The notes under the pieces were generated by a model. That model did no database searches, was not told the DNA's origin, and saw only the letters and a program-made list of their open reading frames with translations. Positions 1 to 5,884 of a stretch of 5,884 nt of DNA are shown piece by piece. Source of the DNA: Bacteroidota bacterium (lineage in GTDB: Bacteria; Bacteroidota; Bacteroidia; Bacteroidales; Prolixibacteraceae). The position numbers and the translations under genes were made by a program. The DNA lies in NCBI GenBank assembly GCA_023488865.1, contig JAMDDG010000065.1, forward strand, positions 1 to 5,884, given 5' to 3'. The stretch's first letter is position 1, and every line of letters starts with the position of its first letter.

Positions 1-711
1 CTAAAACTCAATCCCAAACCCGGAAGTTCATTCAGTAACAACCTCAACAGGGGCAACCAGACCATTATCCCCGACTTTATCCTGGAGATTGTCAACGACG
101 AGATGATCCTGAGCCTGAACCAGAGAAATGTTCCCGCGCTGAATATCAGCAACTATTACACCAACATGTTAAAAAGCTTCCGCGACAATGGGAGAGGCAT
201 GACCAACGATCAAAAGGATGCCTTGTTATTTGTTAAGCAGAAGATTGATTCGGCCAGGTGGTTCATCGATGCGATCAAACAACGGCAGGAGACCCTGATG
301 CTGGTGATGAATGCCATGCTCCAATTTCAGAAAGAATTTTTTGTTGAGGGTGATGAAACCCGGCTAAGACCCATGATCCTGAAGGATATAGCCGATATGA
401 CAGGATTGGATATCTCAACTATTTCACGCGTTTCCAACAGCAAGTATATCCAAACCCATTTCGGCATTTATTCGCTGAAGTATTTCTTTTCCGAATCCAT
501 GCAAAAAGAGGACGGAGAAGAGGTATCCACCCGCGAGATCAAATCAATTTTGAAGGAGTGTATCAGCAACGAAAACAAGCACAAGCCGGTAACCGATGAT
601 GAATTGGCCACAATCTTGAAAGAAAAGGGATATAACATTGCGCGCCGGACAGTCGCCAAATACCGTGAGCAGTTGGATATTCCCGTTGCCAGAATGCGTA
701 AAGGGCTATAA
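1..711 (+). CDS. rpoN: RNA polymerase sigma-54 factor, C-terminal half (5' partial)
   Basis: Sigma-54 replaces the housekeeping sigma on core RNA polymerase and directs it to -24/-12 promoters, which need an enhancer-binding ATPase to open. The reading frame is open from base 1, so the gene continues off the left edge; the first ATG at 103 is internal, because the upstream codons already read as sigma-54 core-binding sequence (LNPKPG...). The 236 visible residues are about half of a usual 480-500 aa protein; the N-terminal activator-interaction region is missing. Visible parts are the core-binding domain (about 1-115), a helix-turn-helix (about 127-146, LKDIADMTGLDISTISRVSN) that belongs to the DNA-binding region, and near the C-terminus the diagnostic RpoN box ARRTVAKYRE (214-223), which reads the -24 element. 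The stop is at 709-711, 5 nt before the convergent stop of the response regulator. Identification is secure. Confidence 0.97.
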   Translation, partial: LKLNPKPGSSFSNNLNRGNQTIIPDFILEIVNDEMILSLNQRNVPALNISNYYTNMLKSFRDNGRGMTNDQKDALLFVKQKIDSARWFIDAIKQRQETLMLVMNAMLQFQKEFFVEGDETRLRPMILKDIADMTGLDISTISRVSNSKYIQTHFGIYSLKYFFSESMQKEDGEEVSTREIKSILKECISNENKHKPVTDDELATILKEKGYNIARRTVAKYREQLDIPVARMRKGL

Positions 712-716
712 AAGGA

Positions 717-1424
717 TCAGACTACAAACTTGTATCCGATCCCTTTGAGTGTCCGGATATGGTCGTTGCCGATTTTTTCGCGTAGTTTTCGGATGTGAAC
801 ATCGATGGTACGGTCGCCCACGATGACATTATCCCCCCAAACGGATTTGTATATTTCATCGCGGAGAAAGACCTTATCTGGCTTGGAAACCAGCAGGGAA
901 AGAAGTTCAAATTCTTTTCGCGGAAGCATCATTTCTCTCCCGTCAATCTGTAAAGTATATTTTTCCTTGTCGATGATCAGGTTGCCGATGTGAAGGACTT
1001 TCCCCTGTTCGTTGCTTTCAGCTGTTGCCCCACTACTTCTTTTCAGCAAGGCTTTAACCCTGCTTATCAGCACCTTTGGCCGAATGGGTTTGGTGATATA
1101 ATCATCTGCCCCGGCATCAAAACCTGCAATCTGGGAATAATCTTCCCCTCTTGCTGTCAGAAAGGCGATCACGACATCCCGGAACCCGGGAAGTTTACGG
1201 ATCTCCTCACAAGCAGCAATGCCATCCATTTCGGGCATCATCACATCCAGGATCACCAGATCAGGCTTTACTTTGGTGACCATTTGAATCGCTTCTTTGC
1301 CATTTCTGCCGGTAAAGACTTTAAATCCTTCCCTTTCGAGATTGTAACTTACAAACTCCAGGATATCTTCTTCATCATCCACCAAAAGGATCCGTGGTGT
1401 GTTGTCTTTTTCTGTCATAGTCAT
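717..1424 (-). CDS. OmpR/PhoB-family response regulator (PhoB-like)
   Basis: This is a cytoplasmic DNA-binding response regulator of 235 aa, a normal length for the family. The receiver domain spans about 11-127: acidic pair D16/D17 in LLVDDEED, phospho-acceptor D60 in LVILDVMMPEMDG, switch Thr90 in FLTA, and conserved Lys112 in TKPI. A short linker (about 129-142) leads to a winged-helix effector domain (about 143-235) with the recognition-helix signature RTIDVHIRKLREKIG (205-219) and the usual GIGYKF ending. Its likely partner is the kinase encoded just upstream on the same strand, 229 nt away. Phosphate-starvation control (PhoB role) is inferred from the neighbouring DUF47 and PiT genes, not from the protein itself. 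The frame extends to a TTG at 1443-1445, but the extra seven residues are unlike the family, so I chose ATG at 1422-1424; ATG at 1416-1418 (MTEKDN...) is equally possible. No Shine-Dalgarno sequence is seen. Confidence 0.93.
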   Translation of the reverse strand: MTMTEKDNTPRILLVDDEEDILEFVSYNLEREGFKVFTGRNGKEAIQMVTKVKPDLVILDVMMPEMDGIAACEEIRKLPGFRDVVIAFLTARGEDYSQIAGFDAGADDYITKPIRPKVLISRVKALLKRSSGATAESNEQGKVLHIGNLIIDKEKYTLQIDGREMMLPRKEFELLSLLVSKPDKVFLRDEIYKSVWGDNVIVGDRTIDVHIRKLREKIGNDHIRTLKGIGYKFVV

Positions 1425-1460
1425 AAATTGTTGATAATGAACCAATTTAGTTAATTATAC

Positions 1461-1569
1461 AAAATTCTTTGTGTTTCCTTTGTGTTATCCGTTGAGCCCT
1501 TTGTGGTTAAGCTTTAAATTTTACCACAAAGGGCTCAAAGGTTCTCACGAAGGACACAAGGGGGATTTT
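1461..1569. repeat. Large imperfect inverted repeat built from CACAAAG/CTTTGTG units
   Basis: A non-coding palindromic element lies between the kinase and response-regulator genes. Its core is a perfect 16-bp inverted repeat: TTGAGCCCTTTGTGGT at 1492-1507 and its exact reverse complement at 1523-1538, separated by a 15-nt AT-rich loop. The symmetry continues outward with mismatches and small gaps to AAAATT (1461-1466) and ATTTT (1565-1569), giving arms of about 46 nt. CTTTGTG occurs at 1467, 1478 and 1499 in the left arm. In the right arm CACAAAG-like heptamers occur at 1525, 1534, 1546 and 1555, so each member of a pair recurs after 21 bp. I recall similar CACAAAGG-rich intergenic palindromes in Bacteroidetes genomes, so a dispersed REP/MITE-like element is likely, but copy number cannot be seen here. 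In the kinase transcript it would form a strong hairpin, which could end or stabilise the RNA. Confidence 0.8.
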
Positions 1570-1653
1570 AATCAATATACTAAACTTAACGACATTGGAT
1601 TCTGAACTATAAATATAGAACAATTTGCTGAATCTGTATGGTCTTGTCAGATA
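1570..1653. other. Remainder of kinase-regulator gap, AT-rich, no gene
   Basis: This short AT-rich stretch lies between the inverted repeat and the kinase stop codon. The only structure I see is a 12-nt inverted sequence, CTATAAATATAG, at 1607-1618. It has no T-tract after it on either strand and is too AT-rich to be a convincing terminator. I see no coding potential and no convincing promoter for the response regulator. Confidence 0.5.
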
Positions 1654-2703
1654 TTATTTTGTCAGCTTTCCTTTTTCAAGGGCAAACGTGAATGTTGTTC
1701 CCTGATCGGGAATGCTTTTCACATGTATTTTCTGTTTGTGCGCTTCAATGATGTGTTTGACAATTGACAAGCCCAACCCAGTGCCCCCCTGCATCCGGGA
1801 GCGGCTTTTATCGACCCGGTAGAAACGTTCAAAAATACGGGGCAGGTCTTTTCTGTCAATTCCGATACCATCATCGTTAACTTCAATCAGCAGCATATTG
1901 TTCATGTCGTAAAAGCCAACGGAGACATTTCCCTCTCTTCGGCCGTATTTAATGGCATTTCCGATCAGGTTGCGCATGGCTTCGAAGATGCGTTTTTTGT
2001 CTGCCTTTACCAGAAACGGCTTGCCGGATGAAAGGTTTAAATGCATGGAGATACTTCTTTCGGTAGCTTCCCTTAGTTCCAGTTCGAAGACCTCTTCTAC
2101 TAATTTACTGATATCGAAAACTTCAGGATTTAGCTTTAGCTCACCGGACTCCAGTTTGGTAATTGACTCCAGGTCTTCGATGATGTTGATCATCCTGTCA
2201 ACACTCTTTTCTGTACGTTCGAGGTAGAGCCGGTTGATCTCGGGATCATCCAATCCTCCGTCCAACAGGGTCAAAATGTATCCCTGGATGTTGAAGATTG
2301 GGGTTTTTAATTCGTGTGAGACATTCCCGACAAAATCTTTGCGGTATTTTTCGAGATCCCGCAGACGCTCGATTTCTGCCATTTTGTCGTCAGCCCATAT
2401 CTTAACATCGTGTTCAACTTCAGCCAGGATATCCTTGTCGCGCTCCTTCCTCTTCTTCTTGTTTTTACCGGGAACCCCACTGATCGTTTTGTAGATGGGT
2501 GTAATTTTGTCGTTGATCAGGTAATTCAAAATGTAGCTGGTGGTCAGAAAAGAGATCAGGAAGATGAAAGGGACCAGGATGAACAATAACAGCACATGCC
2601 CGAAGAAGTAATTCAAAGCAAGCAACGACGCCGTAAACAGCGTTGTGACAAGGGAGGATACCAGAGATAATTTACTCGGAGTATAGGATCTGAGAATTCG
2701 CAT
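1654..2703 (-). CDS. PhoR-like membrane sensor histidine kinase
   Basis: This 349-aa sensor kinase autophosphorylates a histidine and passes the phosphate to a response regulator, most likely the PhoB-like protein encoded next. Two membrane segments (about 13-34 and 37-62) are separated by only two or three residues, so there is almost no extracytoplasmic domain. A polar linker with a polybasic patch (KNKKKRKER, 80-88) follows where a HAMP domain might be expected; I see neither HAMP nor PAS. The dimerisation domain carries the H box FVGNVSHELKTP with phospho-acceptor His130. The ATPase domain shows the N box NLIGNAIKYG (about 245-254), G1 box DDGIGI (277-282), F box FERFYRVD (291-298) and G2 box GGTGLGLSI (306-314). 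All catalytic boxes are intact. The ATG at 2701-2703 lies 9 nt after the pit stop, so the two are probably co-transcribed. A phosphate-sensing role is inferred from this context and the missing sensor domain. Confidence 0.95.
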   Translation of the reverse strand: MRILRSYTPSKLSLVSSLVTTLFTASLLALNYFFGHVLLLFILVPFIFLISFLTTSYILNYLINDKITPIYKTISGVPGKNKKKRKERDKDILAEVEHDVKIWADDKMAEIERLRDLEKYRKDFVGNVSHELKTPIFNIQGYILTLLDGGLDDPEINRLYLERTEKSVDRMINIIEDLESITKLESGELKLNPEVFDISKLVEEVFELELREATERSISMHLNLSSGKPFLVKADKKRIFEAMRNLIGNAIKYGRREGNVSVGFYDMNNMLLIEVNDDGIGIDRKDLPRIFERFYRVDKSRSRMQGGTGLGLSIVKHIIEAHKQKIHVKSIPDQGTTFTFALEKGKLTK

Positions 2704-2712
2704 GTTAAGTTA

Positions 2713-3753
2713 TCACAATCCGAAAAATTTGAAGAGGTAATAGACTATTGCTGCAATGCCCATGGTAACCGGGATGGTTAAAATCCACGCGTATAATAAG
2801 TTGATTGTTACTCCCCATTTTACGACGGTGACCCTTTTGGTCAATCCTGTTCCCATGATTGCCCCGGTGATGGTATGGGTTGTACTGACAGGAATTCCGA
2901 AAGCATCTGCACCAAAAAGGAGCACAGCACCTGCTGTTTCCGCTGTAACACCTTCGAAAGAAGTTAGTTTGGTAATTTTGGTCCCCATTGTTTTGACAAT
3001 TTTCCAACCTCCGGATATTGTGCCCATACTGATGGCAAAATAACACCCGATCACAACCCATACAGGAATTGCATGGATTTTTCCACCTACCATGGTGATG
3101 TGTGCCCAGTTAGGGATGGATGCCGGATCTGCCCCATTGAAGTAAACAATCAATGTAGCGGCAATTATACCCATCACTTTTTGTGCATCGTTGCCTCCAT
3201 GTCCCAAACTAAATAAAGCTGAAGATAATAGCTGAAACTTCCTGAAATATTTATTGAGAATATGCGGATTCCCATTTTTAAAAAGATTCAGCAAGATGAT
3301 AGATAATAGGTAGGAGATCACCATTCCCAGGATTGGGGCGAGAAAAATGAAGGAGACAATTTTTATAATCACACTAGATTTCACAACAGCCCAGCCTGTA
3401 TGGGCAACCGCAGCGCCTGCAAAACCACCAACCAATGTATGCGAAGAACTGGAAGGAATACCAAGGTACCATGTCAAAAGATTCCAAATAGTTGCAGCAA
3501 CAATACCTGCCAATATCACCTGTAAATTGATAGCGCTGGTATCAACGACTTTTGCTATCGAATCAGCAATATTTAACTCGAAAATGGCATAAGCCAGGAA
3601 GTTAAAAAATGCAGCCCAAAGGACTGCCTGAATAGGGGACAATACCTTGGTGGAGACAATGGTTGCGATGGAATTTGCTGCATCGTGGAAACCATTGATG
3701 AAATCGAACATAAATGCCAGTACGATGATGACAATGAGAAGGGTAAAGCTCAT
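2713..3753 (-). CDS. pit: PiT-family inorganic phosphate permease
   Basis: This integral membrane transporter of 346 aa is a low-affinity, ion-coupled inorganic phosphate (often metal-phosphate) importer of the PiT/PHO-4 family. The inverted two-fold family architecture is visible. The N-terminal half has DFINGFHDAANSIAT (17-31, with the conserved GFHDxxN) and SSSHTLVGG (102-110). The C-terminal half has SLGHGGNDAQKVMG (182-195) and GIPVSTTHTITGAIMG (286-301). Hydrophobic segments fill most of the rest; a more polar loop lies near 158-175. Length fits the short bacterial PiT proteins, which lack the long central loop of larger members. The ATG at 3751-3753 has an A-rich leader and no Shine-Dalgarno. 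It sits 56 nt after the DUF47 gene and 9 nt before the kinase gene. The co-transported ion (H+ or Na+) cannot be determined, and sulfate transport, known for some homologues, is less likely beside DUF47. Confidence 0.95.
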   Translation of the reverse strand: MSFTLLIVIIVLAFMFDFINGFHDAANSIATIVSTKVLSPIQAVLWAAFFNFLAYAIFELNIADSIAKVVDTSAINLQVILAGIVAATIWNLLTWYLGIPSSSSHTLVGGFAGAAVAHTGWAVVKSSVIIKIVSFIFLAPILGMVISYLLSIILLNLFKNGNPHILNKYFRKFQLLSSALFSLGHGGNDAQKVMGIIAATLIVYFNGADPASIPNWAHITMVGGKIHAIPVWVVIGCYFAISMGTISGGWKIVKTMGTKITKLTSFEGVTAETAGAVLLFGADAFGIPVSTTHTITGAIMGTGLTKRVTVVKWGVTINLLYAWILTIPVTMGIAAIVYYLFKFFGL

Positions 3754-3809
3754 TCTTTGTGTTTTTATCAGTTATTTTCAGATCAAACGATGGTAAACGC
3801 CAGCCAGGA

Positions 3810-4457
3810 TTATCCCATTTTAACAATAAGTGAAGAGAAAAGATTGCCAACATCATCGCACTTGTCGATGGCTTTTTCAAGTGTTGTCAAAATATCCCTC
3901 TTTTTGATCAGATCAATCGCATTAACCTCTTGTTCAAAGAGCTTGGAAAGATATTCCTGATAGATATCATCTACTTCGCTTTCGAATTCACTGATCTTCT
4001 CACAACTGTGAACATGCTTTTTAAAATCATTGACTGAACGCACACTGCGTAAAACATTCTGAATCTCTTTGTTGGCAGAATGGATACGGTCGGCTATCCA
4101 GATGAATTCTTCCGGAAAGTTGGATACTTTATAAAAGTGGATTCTTTTGGATGCAGCATGAATGTAATCGACAACATCATCCATATTGTTGATGAGTTCA
4201 TGGATGTCTTCCCGGTCGAAAGGGGTTATGAAAGTCCCGTTCAGTTCGTTGAGCAGCTTCCGCGTAATATCATCGCCGATGTGTTCAACATCTTTAATTT
4301 GCTTCATGTACTCCAGTCTTTGGGCTAAGTCTCTCTCCCTAACCAGTTTGATTAGGAGTTCTGAGGCCAATACCAGGTTGTCGGCAGCATCGTTGAACAA
4401 AGGGAAGAACTTACGGTCTTTCGGAACTAAAAATCCAAAAATTTTGTCGAGTTTCAT
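3810..4457 (-). CDS. DUF47 / PhoU-like phosphate transport accessory protein
   Basis: This is a soluble, all-helical 215-aa protein of the DUF47 family (PhoU-related), typically encoded next to PiT transporters and thought to regulate phosphate uptake through them. There is no signal peptide or membrane segment. Acidic helix motifs like those PhoU proteins use to hold metal clusters are visible: EHIGDD (58-63), DREDIHELINNMDDVVDYI (81-99), ESEVDDIYQEYL (159-170) and EKAIDKCDDVGN (194-205). These fall in two halves, consistent with the internal repeat of PhoU-like folds. The length is normal for the family. The gene is first in the apparent DUF47-pit-kinase operon, so the gap upstream should hold the promoter. 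The start ATG at 4455-4457 follows an AT-rich leader without Shine-Dalgarno. DUF47 membership is confident from sequence; its action on PiT or on the kinase is inference. Confidence 0.93.
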   Translation of the reverse strand: MKLDKIFGFLVPKDRKFFPLFNDAADNLVLASELLIKLVRERDLAQRLEYMKQIKDVEHIGDDITRKLLNELNGTFITPFDREDIHELINNMDDVVDYIHAASKRIHFYKVSNFPEEFIWIADRIHSANKEIQNVLRSVRSVNDFKKHVHSCEKISEFESEVDDIYQEYLSKLFEQEVNAIDLIKKRDILTTLEKAIDKCDDVGNLFSSLIVKMG

Positions 4458-4827
4458 GCGTATATAATTTGTTTTTTAATGATCAAATGAAATAGCCAGA
4501 TTTCGAGAATTCTTATCATTTCGGTTAGTGATTTCCGAATCAGGGCATTTCATTCAAATGATGTTTAAGGTTACTTATTTCAATTTATATATAAAAACCA
4601 ATGCCGTTTAGCCATTGTATAATAAACTACAAATTAACACGATTGAACGATTAATATCCGGAATATAAAGTCCCGGATCAAAATACGATACTATGTTTTT
4701 AACAAAAATATACAATTAAAAGAGATTTCTGCTTATCAACCTACCAAATCCCCCTAAATTAAATTGGAAAAAAATCTGGCCCTGATCCAGGTATGGAGGG
4801 AGCCCGTGTTTTCTGAAAACTCTTATT
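4458..4827. other. 370-nt intergenic gap, AT-rich; probable promoter region of the DUF47-pit-kinase operon
   Basis: I find no credible gene here. The region should hold the 3' end of the metal-transporter transcript and the promoter of the DUF47-pit-kinase operon. Items seen: a perfect 12-bp palindrome TTTATATATAAA (4584-4595); an inverted repeat CAATG-N9-CATTG (4599-4617); three loosely similar tandem units beginning ATTAACACG, ATTGAACG and ATTAATATC (4633, 4642, 4650); and TTAACA at 4634 and 4699. A minus-strand TATTTTTG (4703-4710) fits the Bacteroidetes -7 consensus TAnnTTTG, but no TTG lies at the expected -33 spacing, so I do not call a promoter. The density of small symmetric sites is partly expected in such AT-rich DNA. 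Confidence 0.55.
4768..4790 (-). terminator. Possible weak intrinsic terminator after the metal ABC permease gene
   Basis: On the minus strand, 37 nt after the permease stop codon, CTGG-N7-CCAG (4790-4776) can form a short hairpin followed by ATTTTTTT (4775-4768). The position and T-tract are right for ending the ABC transporter transcript, but the stem is only 4 bp and an alternative CCTG-CAGG pairing competes with it. Treat it as a candidate only. Confidence 0.35.
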
Positions 4828-5655
4828 TTACAACTTCACGAGCGCTTTGCGGGAGACGAAGTAGATTTTAGCGACTCCGTACATCAGCACCAAGGCAAAA
4901 ATGATGGCTGCCCCCGAAGGTATATCGTAAACGTAAGAAAAGATCAATCCGGCAAGCGATCCGACAAACCCGAAAAACATGGAGTAGAAGATCATCTTGT
5001 GAAAATAACGTGTGAAAAGGTTGGAAATAGCCTGGGGTATGGTGAGCAGCGACATGACCAAAATTATACCCACCACCCTGATGTTCAGCACGATCGTAAG
5101 CGCAACCAGGCAGATAAGGATCATATTAAAAAGACGCACCGGCGTGTTGTTGGTCAGGGCATACTCTTCGTCGAACGAAATGAAGAGTATCATCCGGTAG
5201 AAAAGGATAAAAAAGGTTCCGATGCCTATCGTGAGCAGGGTAAGGAAAATAAGATCGGTAAGTGAGACGGTCAGGATATTGCCGAAGAGGTAGCTCATCA
5301 GGTTGGGGGCATAGCCGGGGGTCAGAAAGATAAAGATGATCCCGAGCGCCATTCCCAAAGCCCAAAGCATCGCGATAGCTGAATCCTCCCGGAGATCGGC
5401 TTTCCTGGTAAAAAATTCGATGCCCAATGCAGACATGATTCCAAATAGAACGGCCCCGAGAATAGGGTCAAACCCCAGGTAATAGCCCATTCCGATGCCA
5501 CCGAACGAGGCGTGCGTGATCCCGCCGCTGACAAAGACGATCCGGCGCGAAACAATGTAGGTCCCGATAATGCCACAAGTGATGCTTGCCAGCAAAGAGG
5601 CCAGCAAGGCGTTACGAAAAAAATCCATCCCCAGCAATGACATCAGATTTTCCAT
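4828..5655 (-). CDS. Metal ABC transporter permease, ABC-3 family (zinc/manganese type)
   Basis: This is the 275-aa membrane subunit of a binding-protein-dependent ABC importer of the ABC-3 family (ZnuB, MntB, TroC/D-like), which moves Zn2+, Mn2+ or Fe2+ into the cytoplasm. About eight hydrophobic segments run through the protein. Family marks are SRRIVFVSGGITHASFGGIG (36-55), the cytoplasmic FDEEYA (161-166, expected to contact the ATPase), VVGIILVMSLLTIPQAIS (194-211) and DIPSGAA (244-250). Length is normal for the family. The start ATG (5653-5655) overlaps the stop of the ATPase gene by one base (TAATG), indicating translational coupling and a shared transporter. Metal specificity cannot be settled from this subunit; zinc is the most common case. 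No substrate-binding-protein gene follows in this window. Confidence 0.94.
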   Translation of the reverse strand: MENLMSLLGMDFFRNALLASLLASITCGIIGTYIVSRRIVFVSGGITHASFGGIGMGYYLGFDPILGAVLFGIMSALGIEFFTRKADLREDSAIAMLWALGMALGIIFIFLTPGYAPNLMSYLFGNILTVSLTDLIFLTLLTIGIGTFFILFYRMILFISFDEEYALTNNTPVRLFNMILICLVALTIVLNIRVVGIILVMSLLTIPQAISNLFTRYFHKMIFYSMFFGFVGSLAGLIFSYVYDIPSGAAIIFALVLMYGVAKIYFVSRKALVKL

Positions 5656-5884
5656 TATTGCTCGTGTTGGGTTAAAACGGTATGGGCAATTTTACCATGC
5701 GTGATGATTTGGATCGGGCATTCATAAGCCTCCATCAATTCAGGGGTGATCTTGTTTCCGGGATGGTAATGCAAAGAGTGGTTGACACAGGCAATGGATT
5801 TAACATAGGTGGAGATCGTTCCTAAATCGTGTGATACCAATAATATAGCGATTTCTTCGTTCAATTTGCGCAGCTTTTCGTACA
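5655..5884 (-). CDS. Metal ABC transporter ATP-binding protein, C-terminal end (5' partial)
   Basis: This is the last 75 residues of the ATPase that powers the adjacent permease. The frame is open to the right edge (YEKLRKLNEEIA...), so the upstream part lies outside the window; Walker A, signature and Walker B motifs are therefore not visible. What remains is the end of the nucleotide-binding domain, with the switch histidine in ILLVSHDLG (His18 of the fragment) that senses the ATP gamma-phosphate, then the C-terminal tail IACVNHSLHYHPGN typical of zinc/manganese ATPases (ZnuC/MntA-like), and an ending rich in His (THGKIAHTVLTQH). The TAA at 5655-5657 overlaps the permease start by one base. 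Assignment to the metal-uptake ATPase group is confident from the tail and the partner gene; the metal is not determined. Confidence 0.9.
   Translation of the reverse strand, partial: YEKLRKLNEEIAILLVSHDLGTISTYVKSIACVNHSLHYHPGNKITPELMEAYECPIQIITHGKIAHTVLTQHEQ

Noticed and set aside
103..711. Treating the ATG at 103 as the start of a short sigma-54-like protein
   Set aside because: The frame stays open to base 1 and the upstream 34 codons encode normal sigma-54 core-binding sequence, so the gene is cut by the window edge rather than truncated.
1425..1445. Upstream TTG start extending the response regulator by seven residues
   Set aside because: The added residues (MVHYQQF as translated) do not resemble the family, while ATG codons at 1422-1424 and 1416-1418 place the start just before the receiver domain as usual.
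990..1454. 154-codon plus-strand open frame opposite the response regulator
   Set aside because: It is fully antisense to a well-supported response regulator, has no recognisable domain, and contains a Cys/His/Phe-rich composition typical of a shadow frame.
1461..1569. CACAAAG heptamer series as a CRISPR array
   Set aside because: Units are only 7 nt, degenerate, and arranged as an inverted palindrome without unique spacers of constant length.
2705..3061. 118-codon minus-strand open frame overlapping the 3' part of pit
   Set aside because: It is an alternative frame inside the strongly supported PiT gene, with a Cys/Asn/Arg-rich composition and no family resemblance.
4703..4710. Minus-strand TATTTTTG as a Bacteroidetes -7 promoter element
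   Set aside because: It matches TAnnTTTG, but the nearest upstream TTG is 26 nt away rather than about 19-21, and such matches are common in AT-rich DNA.
5126..5576. Minus-strand alternative frames within the ABC permease
   Set aside because: They overlap a permease with clear family motifs along its whole length and show no independent coding evidence.

Overview
The window looks like chromosomal DNA of a Bacteroidetes (Bacteroidota) bacterium, probably an anaerobic or marine Bacteroidales-type lineage; the exact genus cannot be read from it. The clues are moderate GC with AT-rich gaps, no recognisable Shine-Dalgarno sequences before any start (A/T-rich leaders instead), protein sequences typical of that phylum (a PhoR-like kinase with two adjacent membrane segments, PiT and DUF47 proteins, a zinc/manganese-type ABC permease), and an intergenic CACAAAG-rich inverted repeat of a kind I recall from this phylum.

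Layout. Positions 1-711 (+) hold the C-terminal half of sigma-54 (rpoN), cut by the window edge. All other genes are on the minus strand. Reading in their direction of transcription from the right edge: the tail of a metal ABC transporter ATPase (5884-5655), coupled by a 1-nt overlap (TAATG) to its membrane permease (5655-4828); a 370-nt non-coding gap (4827-4458); a DUF47/PhoU-like protein (4457-3810); a PiT phosphate permease (3753-2713); a PhoR-like histidine kinase (2703-1654); a 229-nt non-coding gap (1653-1425) containing a large imperfect inverted repeat; and a PhoB/OmpR-type response regulator (1424-717), whose stop codon lies 5 nt from the convergent rpoN stop.

How the genes fit together. 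The centre of the window reads as one phosphate module. PiT imports inorganic phosphate, the DUF47 protein is its usual cytoplasmic partner, and the kinase and regulator form a two-component system of the PhoR-PhoB kind. The kinase has almost no extracytoplasmic domain, so it is unlikely to bind an external ligand itself. Its gene starts 9 nt after pit, which suggests (inference) that it monitors the PiT/DUF47 pair much as E. coli PhoR monitors Pst/PhoU. No pst or phoU gene is visible in the window. The ABC transporter genes are probably a separate zinc or manganese uptake unit.

The most interesting points are the DUF47-PiT-kinase-regulator arrangement and the structured repeat lying between kinase and regulator. 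No wholly new system is evident.
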